DNA of 64,000 nt, taken from the NCBI GenBank assembly GCA_023014335.1, contig JAECYW010000031.1, positions 248,001-312,000 of the forward strand, written 5' to 3'. Source of the DNA: Galerina marginata. Lineage: Eukaryota > Basidiomycota > Agaricomycetes > Agaricales > Galerinaceae. Positions 34,344 through 45,509 of the stretch are shown here, one piece after another. The notes beneath the pieces were generated by a model. That model worked only from the letters and a program-made list of their open reading frames with translations. It was not told the origin of the DNA and did not search any database. The position numbers and the translations under genes are program-made. Within the stretch, counting starts at the first letter, position 1, and every line of letters begins with the position of its first letter.

Positions 34344-36201
34344 TCAGGGAGGAAGCGGGGGATCTGTGAATAGGCTAATGAACCCAGAAAATATTGCTGC
34401 TACTCCTGCTGCGAGCGAAAAGCCGCCAATCCAGGCAGCACGCATGGCCACTGCATTTTCCGGTGTGAGGATGATCACATCGTAAGCAGCCTTCCCGAGC
34501 CAAAATACGGAGCTGTTGCAGTAACAGCGATCATAAAAATTGCTGAACTGTATAACGCCGGTGGTAACAAGCCAGACGGCATTAATTGCCGCGAGGAGTT
34601 TTCCCAAGCGGCGAAGGAAAACGGATAACCAACGCGTACCGCGGTACGCGATAGCGATAATGAATCGCCCCTTGTGCGAAGGTGGTGGAGTACGGATAGA
34701 ATAGTATGTTAAGATACTCGAGGTCAGAAGCATTATCCATACCAAAGTGGACATCACGCCGTATGCAAAGTATGATCCCGAGCGGCAACTTAGACCTGGC
34801 AATATTTTGAATAAGAAGGTATCAATCGACGGTATTGAGATGTATAAAAGTGTTAGGCTTACCAACAGTGGGTGTGAACCACATAATGATAACTGCACCG
34901 GCTGTTGTACCCCATTGGAGCATGAGAGCCAAAGCAGATGCAATAACCATCCGGGAAACCACGAAATCATCTAAGCCCCATCGACGTCTTGAGAGGTGAT
35001 GTACATCTGGTGACCCGGGGAAGCAATACCGTTCGACTTCTGCAGCTGTTGGTTGCCTGCTGTTATCGGAATTGCGTCCTTGCCATCGAGTACCGGATAT
35101 AATTGGATCATGATGACGGTTCCGCTCAGACGCGCTGTGGAACATATCAGATACCACCATGATAGATTGCACCCAGGGAAGGAAGCGTGCATAATTAAAT
35201 ATTGGGGGAGTAGAGCGCTCATCCAACCGTGTTTGGTCTACGTCAGAGAAGTTGAGGCTAATGGCATGCTTTTCGGAGACTTTACTCGCTTTACATGGGG
35301 CGTCGGAGGTGGCAACATAAGCGAGGTTATTGGCTCTCTCTACGGATTGAGTGAGTCGAATTGAATCGCATTTTGGTGAAATTTGGAGCCACCCGACCAC
35401 TATTGGGAGCAGCCAGAGCCACAGAGAACCGACAGACCCAACGCCTAAGACACCTTGGCCGGTTGGATTAGTAGTAGTCCGAACGCCCTGCGAAAAGTAA
35501 TCAATAATCGTGAATATATACGCAATTATCACCCATGCGATGGATACGACGGCGGATATGGACCACGTATGGGTGAAGTCGAGCCAAATTACGAGTTCTG
35601 TCCACCATTCGTCGTTCTGGGGAAGGACGATAAGGGATGCGAGGAGTGCGTCATCCGTGTCAATGTGGAGTGGGGACTGTTGTAAGCTACTCAGTATCCG
35701 CACGGCGCTTTGGACATTCGGATAGCGATATTTTGCAAACAGTTGAGCGATCCATCGTCCGTTAAGAACCGTTAACGCGAGAGAATAAGCTGCGAGAGTC
35801 GGTGAACCCACAGCGAGTAGCATACTCTCCAAATTGGCGAGCTTGTCGTTCGCTCCGAAGGGTAATTGTGAAACTAAGGCGAGCCACGGAAGCAGCCAGG
35901 AAGTGAATTGTTGTGAGAAAGTGTTCCACTGGAAAGGCTCCTGGGCACCACCACATTGGGAGACACATAAATCGTATGTGATTGCGGTCGCGGATGTTGC
36001 TGATGGCGGGAGAGGACGACCATGGTTATCAGTTTTCCCCGCAATACTCATATTGTTGATATTGGCGAGACATTGGTCGAAGTTAACTGCTTCAGCAGTC
36101 GGGGCGAGGCTAATGAAAGCGGTAATAAATACAACAGCATGCCCTGTTCGCCCTACATGAGTAAACGGATCGACAACCACACCAAAATGATACTCACGCA
36201 T
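34344..36201 (-). CDS. Large multi-pass membrane protein, unassigned family
   Basis: Two exons: 36201-34863 and 34795-34344, joined by one 67-base GT-AG intron (34862-34796), giving 596 aa. A hydrophobic N-terminal segment (about residues 22-38) is followed by a roughly 60-residue Cys-containing, probably extracellular part. About seven further hydrophobic segments follow: near 100, 210-232, 255-272 and 412-438, then three in exon 2 (around YGVMSTLVWIMLL, LLAAINAVWLVTT and GGFSLAAGVAAIFSG). A long polar loop of about 130 residues separates the fourth and fifth. The pattern resembles unnamed membrane proteins of mushrooms; the substrate is unknown. A TATA-like tattatata lies about 50 bases upstream on the minus strand (36249-36257). 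Confidence 0.82.
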
Positions 36202-37519
36202 GGCAGGGAAAGAAGATTAGGTGGGGTGCATCTTTCTGAGAGTTAGAGATATATAATACGTCGTACAGAACACTCAACTTGACATGGAGCTCTACGGATT
36301 CACCTGTCATGTCTGACTAAAGATGCCCTGGTCAGTTACGTTCACAAGGACTAACAAATGCTTGCCACCATGGGGCAGTGCGTTAACGTTGATGACTTCG
36401 GAATTTGGTCCTTATCCATTTTTATACAAACCGCCGAAGCCTGTTCCTTACGAGAGGCAGTGTTTTTTTCCCCGTTGAATATTGATGCACTGCCCCCAGC
36501 AAGGCTGGGTTAATTTGATGATCGAGTAAGCCTGTAATCGTACCCTTTATGACAGTCGGTCTAGTATTGCCAGTCAGGCATGTACGAATACCATCTCACA
36601 GAATGATCGACTATGGAAAGAACTCTATAATTTCGTGATGCATTGCCTGTCGATGTTTGTGGTTAGCAGACCGACAACTTGACATTACTGATGTAGAGTA
36701 AACACTTACCAGGTACACCCAAATCAGAATGGAAGGAGAAAAGGCGCAGTTACACATGACTGCGCAGTTGTGCGTGACGATTTTAGCGTTGCGCATCCAG
36801 AAGTCTGCGGTGACAAGTAGAAAAATCACAATCAAATAAAGGTTAAGCAGACGCGGTGGTACCAAGAGGACCTCAAGTAGCTAGAATGTTCCAACATGGC
36901 TGGGAACTACGTGAGCCTTAGAGAAAACAAGAGGAAAGGATGCGGACGAGGAGGCGATCAAGTCAAGGGCAGGACATATCATAGTGACCAAAAGAATGGA
37001 ACTCGCATCCCAGTGACATCCACAGAACGTGGGAAATACGCTCCAGGTTATTCTCGATGATCTAAGGGAAAGAGCCGATGATGGTAAACCAGTTCAGAAG
37101 TAGAGATAGCTTCAATTGCAACGTGACCAGCGGTAAGGTGGCAAAGCCAGTAATATTGAGCAGGAAGTCAAGCAGATGATGAATCCTGTTACTCGATTCA
37201 GACGTGCTGGAGAACACGCTGCTTAAGCGTGCGACGAGCCACGAACAGGAATAAACGACAGGCTCAATGAATGGTGGTCTAGCAGCATGCAGGCAAGCAA
37301 GAAGGGGTTCCATGCACCGCGGTTGAGCCCCAAGTCGACCCCAGCCCAGTTTACGATTCCTATCACTGTTAATCGGAGAATTTACCTGCCCGTCTATTCA
37401 CACAGAAGTCGACTCACTTTTAAAGTAGCACCTCCGAAAATCCCATCCACCCACAACTTGGGAGGCATCCGGTGATCGTTTTTTCGTTATCCACGAGCTG
37501 ATTTGGCAGCTGAGTTAGC
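36202..37519. other. No firm gene
   Basis: Minus frames at 36865-36611 and 37313-37062 contain hydrophobic stretches but could not be joined by consistent splice sites. They might be relics of a membrane-protein gene. Confidence 0.25.
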
Positions 37520-38560
37520 TTTAACGTCGCAGCCGCGGCCAGGTGAGTCGGACGGGCTGGGCGCTTCGTGTACATGGCGTTCTCGAGCAGCCAACGCCGT
37601 CAGATCGTGGACGGTGGACGAAAATCTCGGCGCTGATGGTCGGTTAAATGCTGGAGAACAAATTCAACTTGTCAGATTGACAATTTAGAGAGAAAAATCG
37701 ATGGAAAAAATGAATTACAAAAAATATAGGTGGCAGAAATGAGGGTGACAGGAAGTGAACAAAAACAACACATACGTTTAACCAAAGCCGACCTTTCCGC
37801 CACGTTATCATACCCGTTTGACATCCCCGCATCTTCGGCACCATCCATGGCCGTTTTTCCCCCCTTCCTTCTTGTATTCGGATTCGAGGTTGTAGGTGTA
37901 GGCGACCTCGTTAAACCAAGTTTTACACACCATCAGACGTGCAGCCAGCACACAGTTTAAGGCGTTCAACGAAATGGAGATAGGACGCGATGAGGCACGA
38001 AGAGGGAATGGATAGGGTGCTGTATAGGCCGGAAGCGATGGTTAAGAAGCATAAGTGAATGTGGATAGATGCCGTTGATGATGAGGCCGACGATGAAGCG
38101 GTGGCCACTGTTGTGCGTGTCGCCGCCATTTATTGCAGGTTTCGTCGTTGGGGATGAGGTGTTGAGTGATGTGGACAAATGTTTGTGTTTAGGCTTCAAC
38201 ACAGATGTGTTCTTCGTCTGGGGGTGGTGTGGCGGAATGACTGTTGGCAACGGCAGGTGGGTGTCGGCGCCTGTGCCAAGCGCAGCTCATGCTTTCTGCA
38301 GTGGAAGATCTCAAGCACTTCTTCTTCCGTGACCCAGAAAAAACGCTATATCAGAAGCCGTCGTCGGGTATAAAGCCGCAGCTGCAATCGATGGTTTCAG
38401 CCGATTCGTCTGCGTCGGTGTCGGGAAAGCTTGACCTCATCAGGCCAGTGTCTTGACCTAAAAGACTAGAAGAAAACTATGGACCGGGTCCAACAGAGAG
38501 CAGACAGAGCGCCGGCGCCGCCTCTTGAATCTCCCTGTTCGTCGTCGCCATCGATCTCGC
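37520..38560. repeat. Block B copy 0 (partial)
   Basis: 37520-37700 matches 46620-46790 and 53520-53665: a 'cgtcagatcgtgg-cggtggacg' stretch followed by 'gtcag-ttga-gatttagagag'. 38440-38560 matches 47800-47900 in the 'agagc-agacagagc' and 'gttcgtcgtcgccatc' stretches. The middle is strongly diverged. No intact gene is present. Confidence 0.5.
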
Positions 38561-39468
38561 ATGCTTAAACGTTGGCCAAAAGCCCTCGACGTAAAGGGGG
38601 CTGACGATGAGGCTTGAAGTGGTTCGTCTAGTAGAATCCCTAATAACGCATAGCTTCAATAGAGCAAAAAGAATATTTTGAGGTGGTGGTTCAGAGGAGG
38701 ATCACCAAACGTTGATGACTGCTGACTTACATAAAGTTCGGCGCTTTCCGCGAGCGCCTTGATTGGCTGGTTCGAACGGCCCGGATATCCACTCATAACA
38801 AACTCATACCTTTTTAATGTCGACGACGTCTCGGACGACCTTTAAACAAGCCCTGGTTTTAGAATGAAGTAGTATAGTGTACTTAGAACTAAAGTAGCAT
38901 TATTTTCGAGTATTTCCAATGTCAGTTTCAGACACTTAACGTAAGTAGGGTCTTGACCTGTGCCTTTGGGCGAGGTGATTTCGGGGAAAGCCTCGAACTT
39001 TGCATTGGGAGTGTAGACAATACTAAGCTAAGGAAATTGACTTGAAGGTACAGAAGTCCTACGTGGAAAGTTATATTGTCAGTAAACAAGGCTAGGTACT
39101 ACGGGGATGGAGCTGACAGATAACTGTTGACTTCGTCTGGAGTGCATCTGGATGAGTACGGATGGCCAGCGTATCTTGATCCTTGCGCGCTGAGGAAACG
39201 GACCCGTAAATAGACAATATCAGGCTTTGCTCACCATAATATTTTCTGAGTCTACACGAAATATTTGTCGCAAACAAGAATTCCCTGTTGCAGTAAACGA
39301 GTTTCGACAATACATTATACATTTTAACAGATTTAAAAGCATGGCCCCCCGTATTCAATTGTTCACTTCTGATTAGGATTGGGGCAGGGAAAAAGAAGAA
39401 TAAATACTGTTAATAACTAGTGTCCGCACTCCGGAGTGGTAAGGCAAATACTCACCGGTGTACCTTGC
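38561..39468. other. No gene seen
   Basis: The minus frame at 39358-39092 has no recognisable motif. A spliced 3' extension of the small peptide gene might reach about 39405 (see that entry). Confidence 0.3.
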
Positions 39469-39745
39469 TCACGGTGCATCATCAGAAAATATTGGTCCAG
39501 GCCCTCCAGGGGGATAGATAAAGGACGGAACTGTTTCAAACATTAAAGTTGTTCAAGTTTAGGAAAACTCGGTGAATTACTGGCAATATGGTCGTCATCA
39601 AGTTGATCTGCTAACAGTATTTAAGTGACCCTGGATCCGTCAGTTACAAGGGTATGGGCTTACCCCCTTCAGCAGGATCCAAAGGGAGAGCGAGGGTAAT
39701 CATGAGGAACGGAAGAAGGGCGATGAAGATACGAGAGATTTGCAT
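39469..39745 (-). CDS. Small secreted peptide, 57 aa
   Basis: Three exons: 39745-39664, 39610-39581 and 39530-39469. The introns are GT-AG with good donors and branch-site-like ctaac or ctgac sequences. The first 19-20 residues are a clear signal peptide (MQISRIFIALLPFLMITLA). The remaining 37 or so residues are acidic and end in a Gly/Pro-rich segment, YPPGGPGPIF then SDDAP, with no Cys and no dibasic site. A GTGAGC donor overlaps the stop, so an alternative splice could extend the end by about 10 residues. A TATA-like element lies 81 bases upstream. The UstYa-like oxidase gene is 1.5 kb away, divergently oriented. Function is unknown. It could be an effector-like peptide or, speculatively, a substrate of that oxidase. 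Confidence 0.55.
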
Positions 39746-39825
39746 GTCTGAAGCAGAGGTTGTCGTGGATTAGTGCAGTTGATGGAGGAGCAACTTTCTA
39801 AAGTCCTTCGTTGGTGCTTGCTCTG

Positions 39826-39833
39826 TATTTAAA
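39826..39833 (-). promoter_or_regulatory. TATA-like box of the small secreted peptide gene
   Basis: TTTAAATA on the minus strand, 81 bases upstream of the start codon at 39745. Confidence 0.4.
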
Positions 39834-41221
39834 CGCCCACCGTCGTTTGAATCATTCGTTATTCCAGCCGTTCAAAATGAAAACCGTATATCCAACACAG
39901 CTCGTTTAATTGAGTCCTAAAAATATGTTTAAGTCAGAAGGGAAAATGCATTCTAGAACGAAAGGTACCATGAAGAATGACTGAGCGCGCAAGGTTCTCT
40001 TTCCTGGAGTGGGTAAAGGTTGAAGGTCAGCCCAAACCCTGCGACAAATTATCTTCTCTGAGTACGAGTGCAAAATGACGTTCACACAAAGGCAAAGGAT
40101 TCATTTTTCTTCCGTGATAAGATCAAATTAGACCCAGGCTATTATGTCCATGTTACCCGAAATAAAACGGTCTGCGTAGAGACTGCAACGACACACTTAT
40201 TGCATCAGGATTTGGCAACACGGCGCTTGCGAACGAATGAAAAATCTGTTTAACGATGACTTCACACCGCAACCATGATTGTTCCTGGAACAGGGAATAG
40301 AGACTTACATTACTGACGATTTTCTATCCTTCCAGCTTCAACTCTCGGAATGCGAATTGTCAGTTTATAAATAATAGCAATCATATTTAATGACAAAGGA
40401 TATCCACCGACGTCAGATCCTGAGTACTGCATCTAATTTCGACAACGTCTAAATGTAAAGTGGATAGTTCTCTTCGAAAATTCAGCTCTTCAGATGCTAG
40501 TTTATACCCACTCCACCGCGCACGTCGGTCCCATATGCCTCGGAAACTCAATGTTATGGCTTTCTGTCCGGTCAGTATGGCCGAGGCTGTCCACCAGTCA
40601 GATGGATGTGGAAAGTCGTAGGTGATATAGAGAATAACCGGTAAAGACTGAGGGTGCTGTTGTGCTGCTGTTGTGGCCAAGCTCGCTACGATCTTTGGGT
40701 TGCCTTTCGGGAGGTGAAGGGAACCTCGGAACACCAAAGAGGTCGTTAAAAATCAGAGTTTGTCTGGGCATATTTTTATGAAAACAGCCACAGCAGTAAG
40801 GAGTCGAAGATTCCCGCAGAAAAGAAAGGAGCTTCTTATGCGATAAATTTGAGGTTGTAAGGGCACAGATTATAAATAAGGAAATTGCCTCCCATACTTT
40901 CCGCTGCTCATTATAGTTCCCACTGCTGGGGACCGTGGCCCGAGATCCTTTCTGTAATAAGTTTGCTCCCCTTCCAGGTGTGTCAGCCTTAGAGCCGTTC
41001 TAAGTACTGTCCGCTATCAAGAATCTAATTTAAGTATAAGTAAAATTATCTGCGTTCATAAATTGAAGAAGATAGCCCCTTGAGATTATATTTGGAACTA
41101 AGTTCGACCGCCAAACCCGTTGATCGCGAAGGTGCTAGCCTGAGAGACCACAATTCATGTGCATACCCTTCCCTCGTTCTGCACGAACTTGAGTTCATTA
41201 TTGTAACCTCGTTGTCCCCTT
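39834..41221. other. Intergenic with one unassigned minus-strand ORF (40387-40737)
   Basis: The 116-codon minus frame at 40737-40387 has balanced composition (fragments such as YITYDFPHPSDWWTASAIL). It has no family signature I know and no convincing partner exon. It may be a relic or an isolated exon. The rest of the interval shows nothing. Confidence 0.25.
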
Positions 41222-42318
41222 ATGTTCGGAATCCCTGAAGCTATGGATGAGGAAGACGACGCTACTGAGCAGCTTCTTCGACCACAAGCTAACTCTCGCA
41301 AACGATCTGGGCACACTCGACTCCGGAAGTTTTGGCTTCGTTACTGGCTTTATTTTACTCACGGAGGATTGTCAGCCTTTTGCATAATTTTCTTCTCTCT
41401 TTGGGTACACGAGCGAGTTCAGTCATCAGGGGAAATATACTGTGGGTCTTTTTCTATATATTTCCTCAAACTTCATGCTGAATCCCTTCATCGTTGTTGC
41501 CGTAGCCCTAACTGGGGTACCTTTAGAATATTATAAAGAGCCCGTTACGTTTAACGGCACCCTTGAATACCCCTCGATCTATCGCGGAAATCCAACTCCA
41601 GAACTCGACGCTGCTTGGAAAAGGATTTCTCAGGACGGCAAGTGTCATGTTTAACTTCCTAAGCCTTGTCACTGAATCTTACATTTGACCTGATAGTAAA
41701 ATATACCCGTTTGACACTGAATCAGCTCCAGGCAATAGGAAAGGACGACACGCCCTCCAAAGTCAGGTTTCGCGAAGAGGATGGAGGTGGTTACGCGGCA
41801 GCTCTGGAGGTCTCGCACCAGTTGCACTGCTTGGTCAGGATAAAATTTGGTCTGATTGCACGCAAGCTAATCTTTTTTTCATACCTAGGATTTGCTTCGA
41901 AAGTACTCATATCGCGAGTACTACGAAAAATTTGACAAGGCTTTCCTTGCGCCACCCGATTTTTTTCGATTACACCTGGGTAAGTCTTTATTTTATTTTT
42001 TGAGTCAGGATGGAATATTAATTGACCCAAACACATAGATCACTGCGTTGAAATATTGCGTCAGAATTTAATGTGTTCAGCTGACGGTGGTATGATTACC
42101 TTCGAATGGGTCCGGTCAGCGCCTACTTTATACTGTTTGTGGCTTCGCCTCATACTTCGCCTAGTGGAATGGAAATTCCGTACCCAGATTTCAATACTAG
42201 ACACCAGTGCAGAAACTTTGAGAAAATTTTGGCTTGGGTACATGATAATGCTGTTCGCGTTAGACCGAGTCATGTTTCGCGCTTCAGCAATACGGTCGAT
42301 TTAGATATAGCTCCATAA
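41222..42318 (+). CDS. UstYa-like (DUF3328) oxidase
   Basis: Six exons: 41222-41441, 41506-41637, 41697-41833, 41889-41979, 42039-42114 and 42165-42318. Phases are consistent, giving 269 aa. An N-terminal cytosolic tail precedes one membrane helix (about residues 41-62, FTHGGLSAFCIIFFSLWV). The luminal part carries both family HxxHC motifs: HQLHC (158-162) and HLDHC (192-196). It also has the usual proline-rich N-terminal luminal strand (TGVPLEYY, then TPELDAAW) and a C-terminal RHQCRNF-type segment. UstYa proteins catalyse oxidative cyclisation, hydroxylation or chlorination in fungal peptide pathways such as ustiloxin and cyclochlorotine. The intron at 41638-41696 starts with GCAAGT (GC-AG), chosen because GT alternatives break the frame or have weak donors. 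Neighbours are a small secreted peptide gene upstream and block A downstream. A relic of a sister copy lies at 61424. Confidence 0.88.
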
Positions 42319-43707
42319 ATTCGTGAACTATTTGTTCGACGCGACATGTTGAATATCTTCTACGATATTTATGACGTGGAAAGCCTGGACCTGGTTTTCT
42401 GGCCCCCAGTAAGTGTCGTAGTAAATTCCCGGTCTGACCGATGGCGGTGATGCTGTATCAGCGAAGAATATATAAGAATCAGAGAGCTATGTTCAATCAA
42501 TGAAGAAAAGTAGACGAAGAGAGCACCCAGAACACCGCCTCTGGCAAATCCAATACCCAGGTCGCCGTCGCCACTCACTTGACCCACCGGCAACGTGGGT
42601 TAGTAGCGGTTGATAATAGAAGATAGTGCTAATCGAGCACGGAGAGCTCACGAAGTTCGAACCAAACAGTCGAATGCACCGCCAAGCAAACGACACGCAT
42701 AGCAAGGGCATGCCGATTCTCCCACCACTAACACTAACTTCACTACCTATCTGTCTCCCAATCGGCTTTCTGTTCCAGGAATGACTTGTCGTACTTCTCT
42801 CACTTTCTAGCCTATCTGAAATGCACATTGGCTACATAGAAGATATCTCAACCCGCGGCAGCCTTTGCTTCCATGGCTCTCACAGAACATTTATCTCATC
42901 CCGTTTGGATCGAAATCAGAGCATAGTCAAAGTTTCAGATCAATGTTTTGGGCGGTTAAATTTGTCAGTGTCAGCATCTGTCCGGTGGCAAAGCTGGCAG
43001 GTGCTCAACAGGTGCTGTCTTTTTCGTCACTCGGCTTTCGGTTGATCTCGTACGAGTAGTACCTAGCTGAGGAACAATCGCGCGCGTCAAATAGCTAGGT
43101 CTGTGCTCTCTGAGACCTTAAATCTTTAGCCTTCACGACGGTGCAGCGTTTTCCTTCTCCGAAGCTAGGATTTACGAGCAGCAGAAATCGTATAATTCGG
43201 GAGGATGCTCATAAGGGTCATCACTGGCATCATGTTTGAGGCCCTAAAGACACACGGACTATCTTTCTCATATGTGATCAGTGTGTTCGGGAGATGTGGC
43301 TGCCGAGGACTTCGTCTTCTATGCACTGCCCCAAGAAATAGCGTGCGGCCTGGTGAACATAATATCCTAGCCGGCTTTACATTTTATCCTAGTTGGCTGC
43401 CAAATTTAGTGACACGAGCAGTGAGTTGACTCCTTCCGGTTTCTTTTTCTCTCAAAGTTGTCTTCGTGTTCACAGCACCGTGATATCACCATCTCGCATC
43501 AACTTTGTCTATTCTTATTTTCAGGTAAAACGAGGCATAAAGGGAAGGTAAGTAGTAAGATCTCAGCCATTAAATACGACACCATCTTGTTCCTTGAATT
43601 GATTACCGCCAAGTCGAGCACAAACAGCACCTTCTTCAACGTACGTATTAACTTCTCCTTCTACGTTGTTGGTGGTTCTCACATTCAACTTCTCGTAGTT
43701 CATCCAA
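42319..43707. repeat. Left part of block A copy 1
   Basis: From about 42650, the sequence matches 55465-55960 and, beyond the LTR element, 57938-58530. Shared stretches include 'tctgtccggtgg', 'cactgccccaagaaata' and 'ttctag-tggctttgcatt'-like sequence. No gene is intact here. Confidence 0.5.
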
Positions 43708-45458
43708 ATGGAATCTTTCCCTGTTAACAGCACTCTAGCGGAGACAGGTCACCACCTGTTCGTACCCTCCTTTTATCGTGATTTTTTCAAGAACCTAAGG
43801 GTTATCAAGGGTGGCCGGGAAATACTTCCAGCTTGCAAGCTTTGTTATGATGGTCTATGATCACAGTACGCCGTCTTCTCCGAGATTGCTTGTGCTGGCA
43901 TGCTGAGAATTGAGACAGTGATAACCTTTTCAGAAGAGGTACTCCGAACATAGTTTGCATGATTCACTGACCTGACCGTTTTTATTTAGGTAGAACAAAT
44001 CTGGAGGCGTCCATTCACTGGGGTGTCATGGTTATTCTTAATATGCCGATACATTACCCCCTTGCAATTCATAATTGTCCTTGATGGTATCATCACTTAT
44101 ATTCTCGAAGTCGACGTACAGCGCTAAATGCTTTATGTTAGCCTTCGAGGATCCTCGATGGACCAAAGCGGTAAATTATGTGTCATTCCACTCTTGAATC
44201 TGGAACTGACCTTGGCCCATTGGAAATTATATTGCAGGTGTATGTTAATGTCAACCTTTCGCCCCACCTTATTTTCTGACTGAATATAAAAGCTGCAATC
44301 GGTTTGTTGTCTTTGAAGGAGGGGCGACTGTTGCCGTAGTCGCCGGTGAGAAATTTTTCCGTCCCGGGGTTGAAGACCTGTCTGGCTGACAAGTATGGCG
44401 CAACTCTCATCGCCAGTGGGTGAAGGCAAGTAATACTGTCTCTGTAAGTGAAAGATTGAATGACGCATAATCATTAGTTCTCTTGATCCTTCGTGTTTAC
44501 GCCCTCTACGGTCGTAGTCGAATCATTCTTGCCGTCTTGGCGATCCTTTGGATCATACAAGTTACAACTTCGTCCATCGGTCTTCGGTCAACCTTTCGTA
44601 AGTTTTTGGTATCTGTATATCGAAAATTTTTACTGATAACGGCGATGTAGAGGAACCCCTTCCTCCTGTTTTTGTTGGTATGTTTTCATAAGCAAACAAA
44701 GATGTGAGGATCTGACCAGATCTGACATTAGGGTGCATATTGTGGGGAACGAACCCATTGTCTGGTAGCTTCTCTTAAATTTGATTACCTGAAAAGTCCC
44801 TCTAACTAATGTACCAAGCGGTCCTGTGGATTTCTCCCCTTATGACTGATATTACTATCTTCTTACTTACCATGTGGAAAACCAAGAGCCGCCATGTCAA
44901 AATTTCCCATCCCACATCGTAAGATTTCAGCGTCGTTCGCTTTTGTCAATTTCTCTAATATGCGATCCAGAATTTTCTCATTAATGGTCCGAGATGGCGC
45001 GCTATACTTCTCAGTCATTTGCACGGTCAATTTCTTCAATATGCTTATGTTTTTGGTGAGTCATTATCTCGGCATTTGCTGGATGCGCCATTTCTTATGC
45101 ATTAGTTGTAAAGATTGCACCACCAGACTTGAGGGTGATAGGAGCCTCATTCAGCCAGCTCCTCACATTAACAATGGTTTCCCGACTTGTTCTCAACCTA
45201 CGTTCCATGGGCCGGGATACGGATACGGAGGTCACAGTAGAACCACTAAATTTTCATGCGACATCCTTTTCAGAAAGAACCATGTTGCACATTGAGGGAA
45301 AACAGCACTCCCAAAGCTCGGATTCATCCAGTGAGGAGAGGATGATAGTTCCAGAGCGACTGACAGAGTTTCGACGCTTGCCGTCTCGCCTTGACCTCTG
45401 CCTCCACAACCCGCCTTCGCCTTCGCCCTGGCCTGGTGCGCTATCCCATTGCCCATAA
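43708..45458 (+). CDS. DUF6533-type seven-helix membrane protein, block A copy 1
   Basis: The start ATG at 43708 opens a 40-base exon. Exons 43800-43865, 43919-43938 and from 43990 follow in phase and give the family N-terminus: YFQLASF, then YDHMITFSEEVEQIWRR, then LFLICRYITPLQF. Further exons supply LRVYALYGRSRIILAV (from 44480), a WISPLMTDITIFLLTMWK helix (about 44825) and RDGALYFSVICTVNFFN (about 44985). The last exon includes SRLVLNLR and a polar tail ending at 45458. The consensus order of this Agaricomycete family is complete. The junction between the exon ending near 44170 and that starting near 44290 needs an extra small exon or holds a frameshift, so exact boundaries are uncertain there. 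Function unknown. Confidence 0.8.
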
Positions 45459-45509
45459 CTTAGAATTTAGTGGTTATAATATGTCTAATTCTTGTATTTT
45501 ATAACTATG

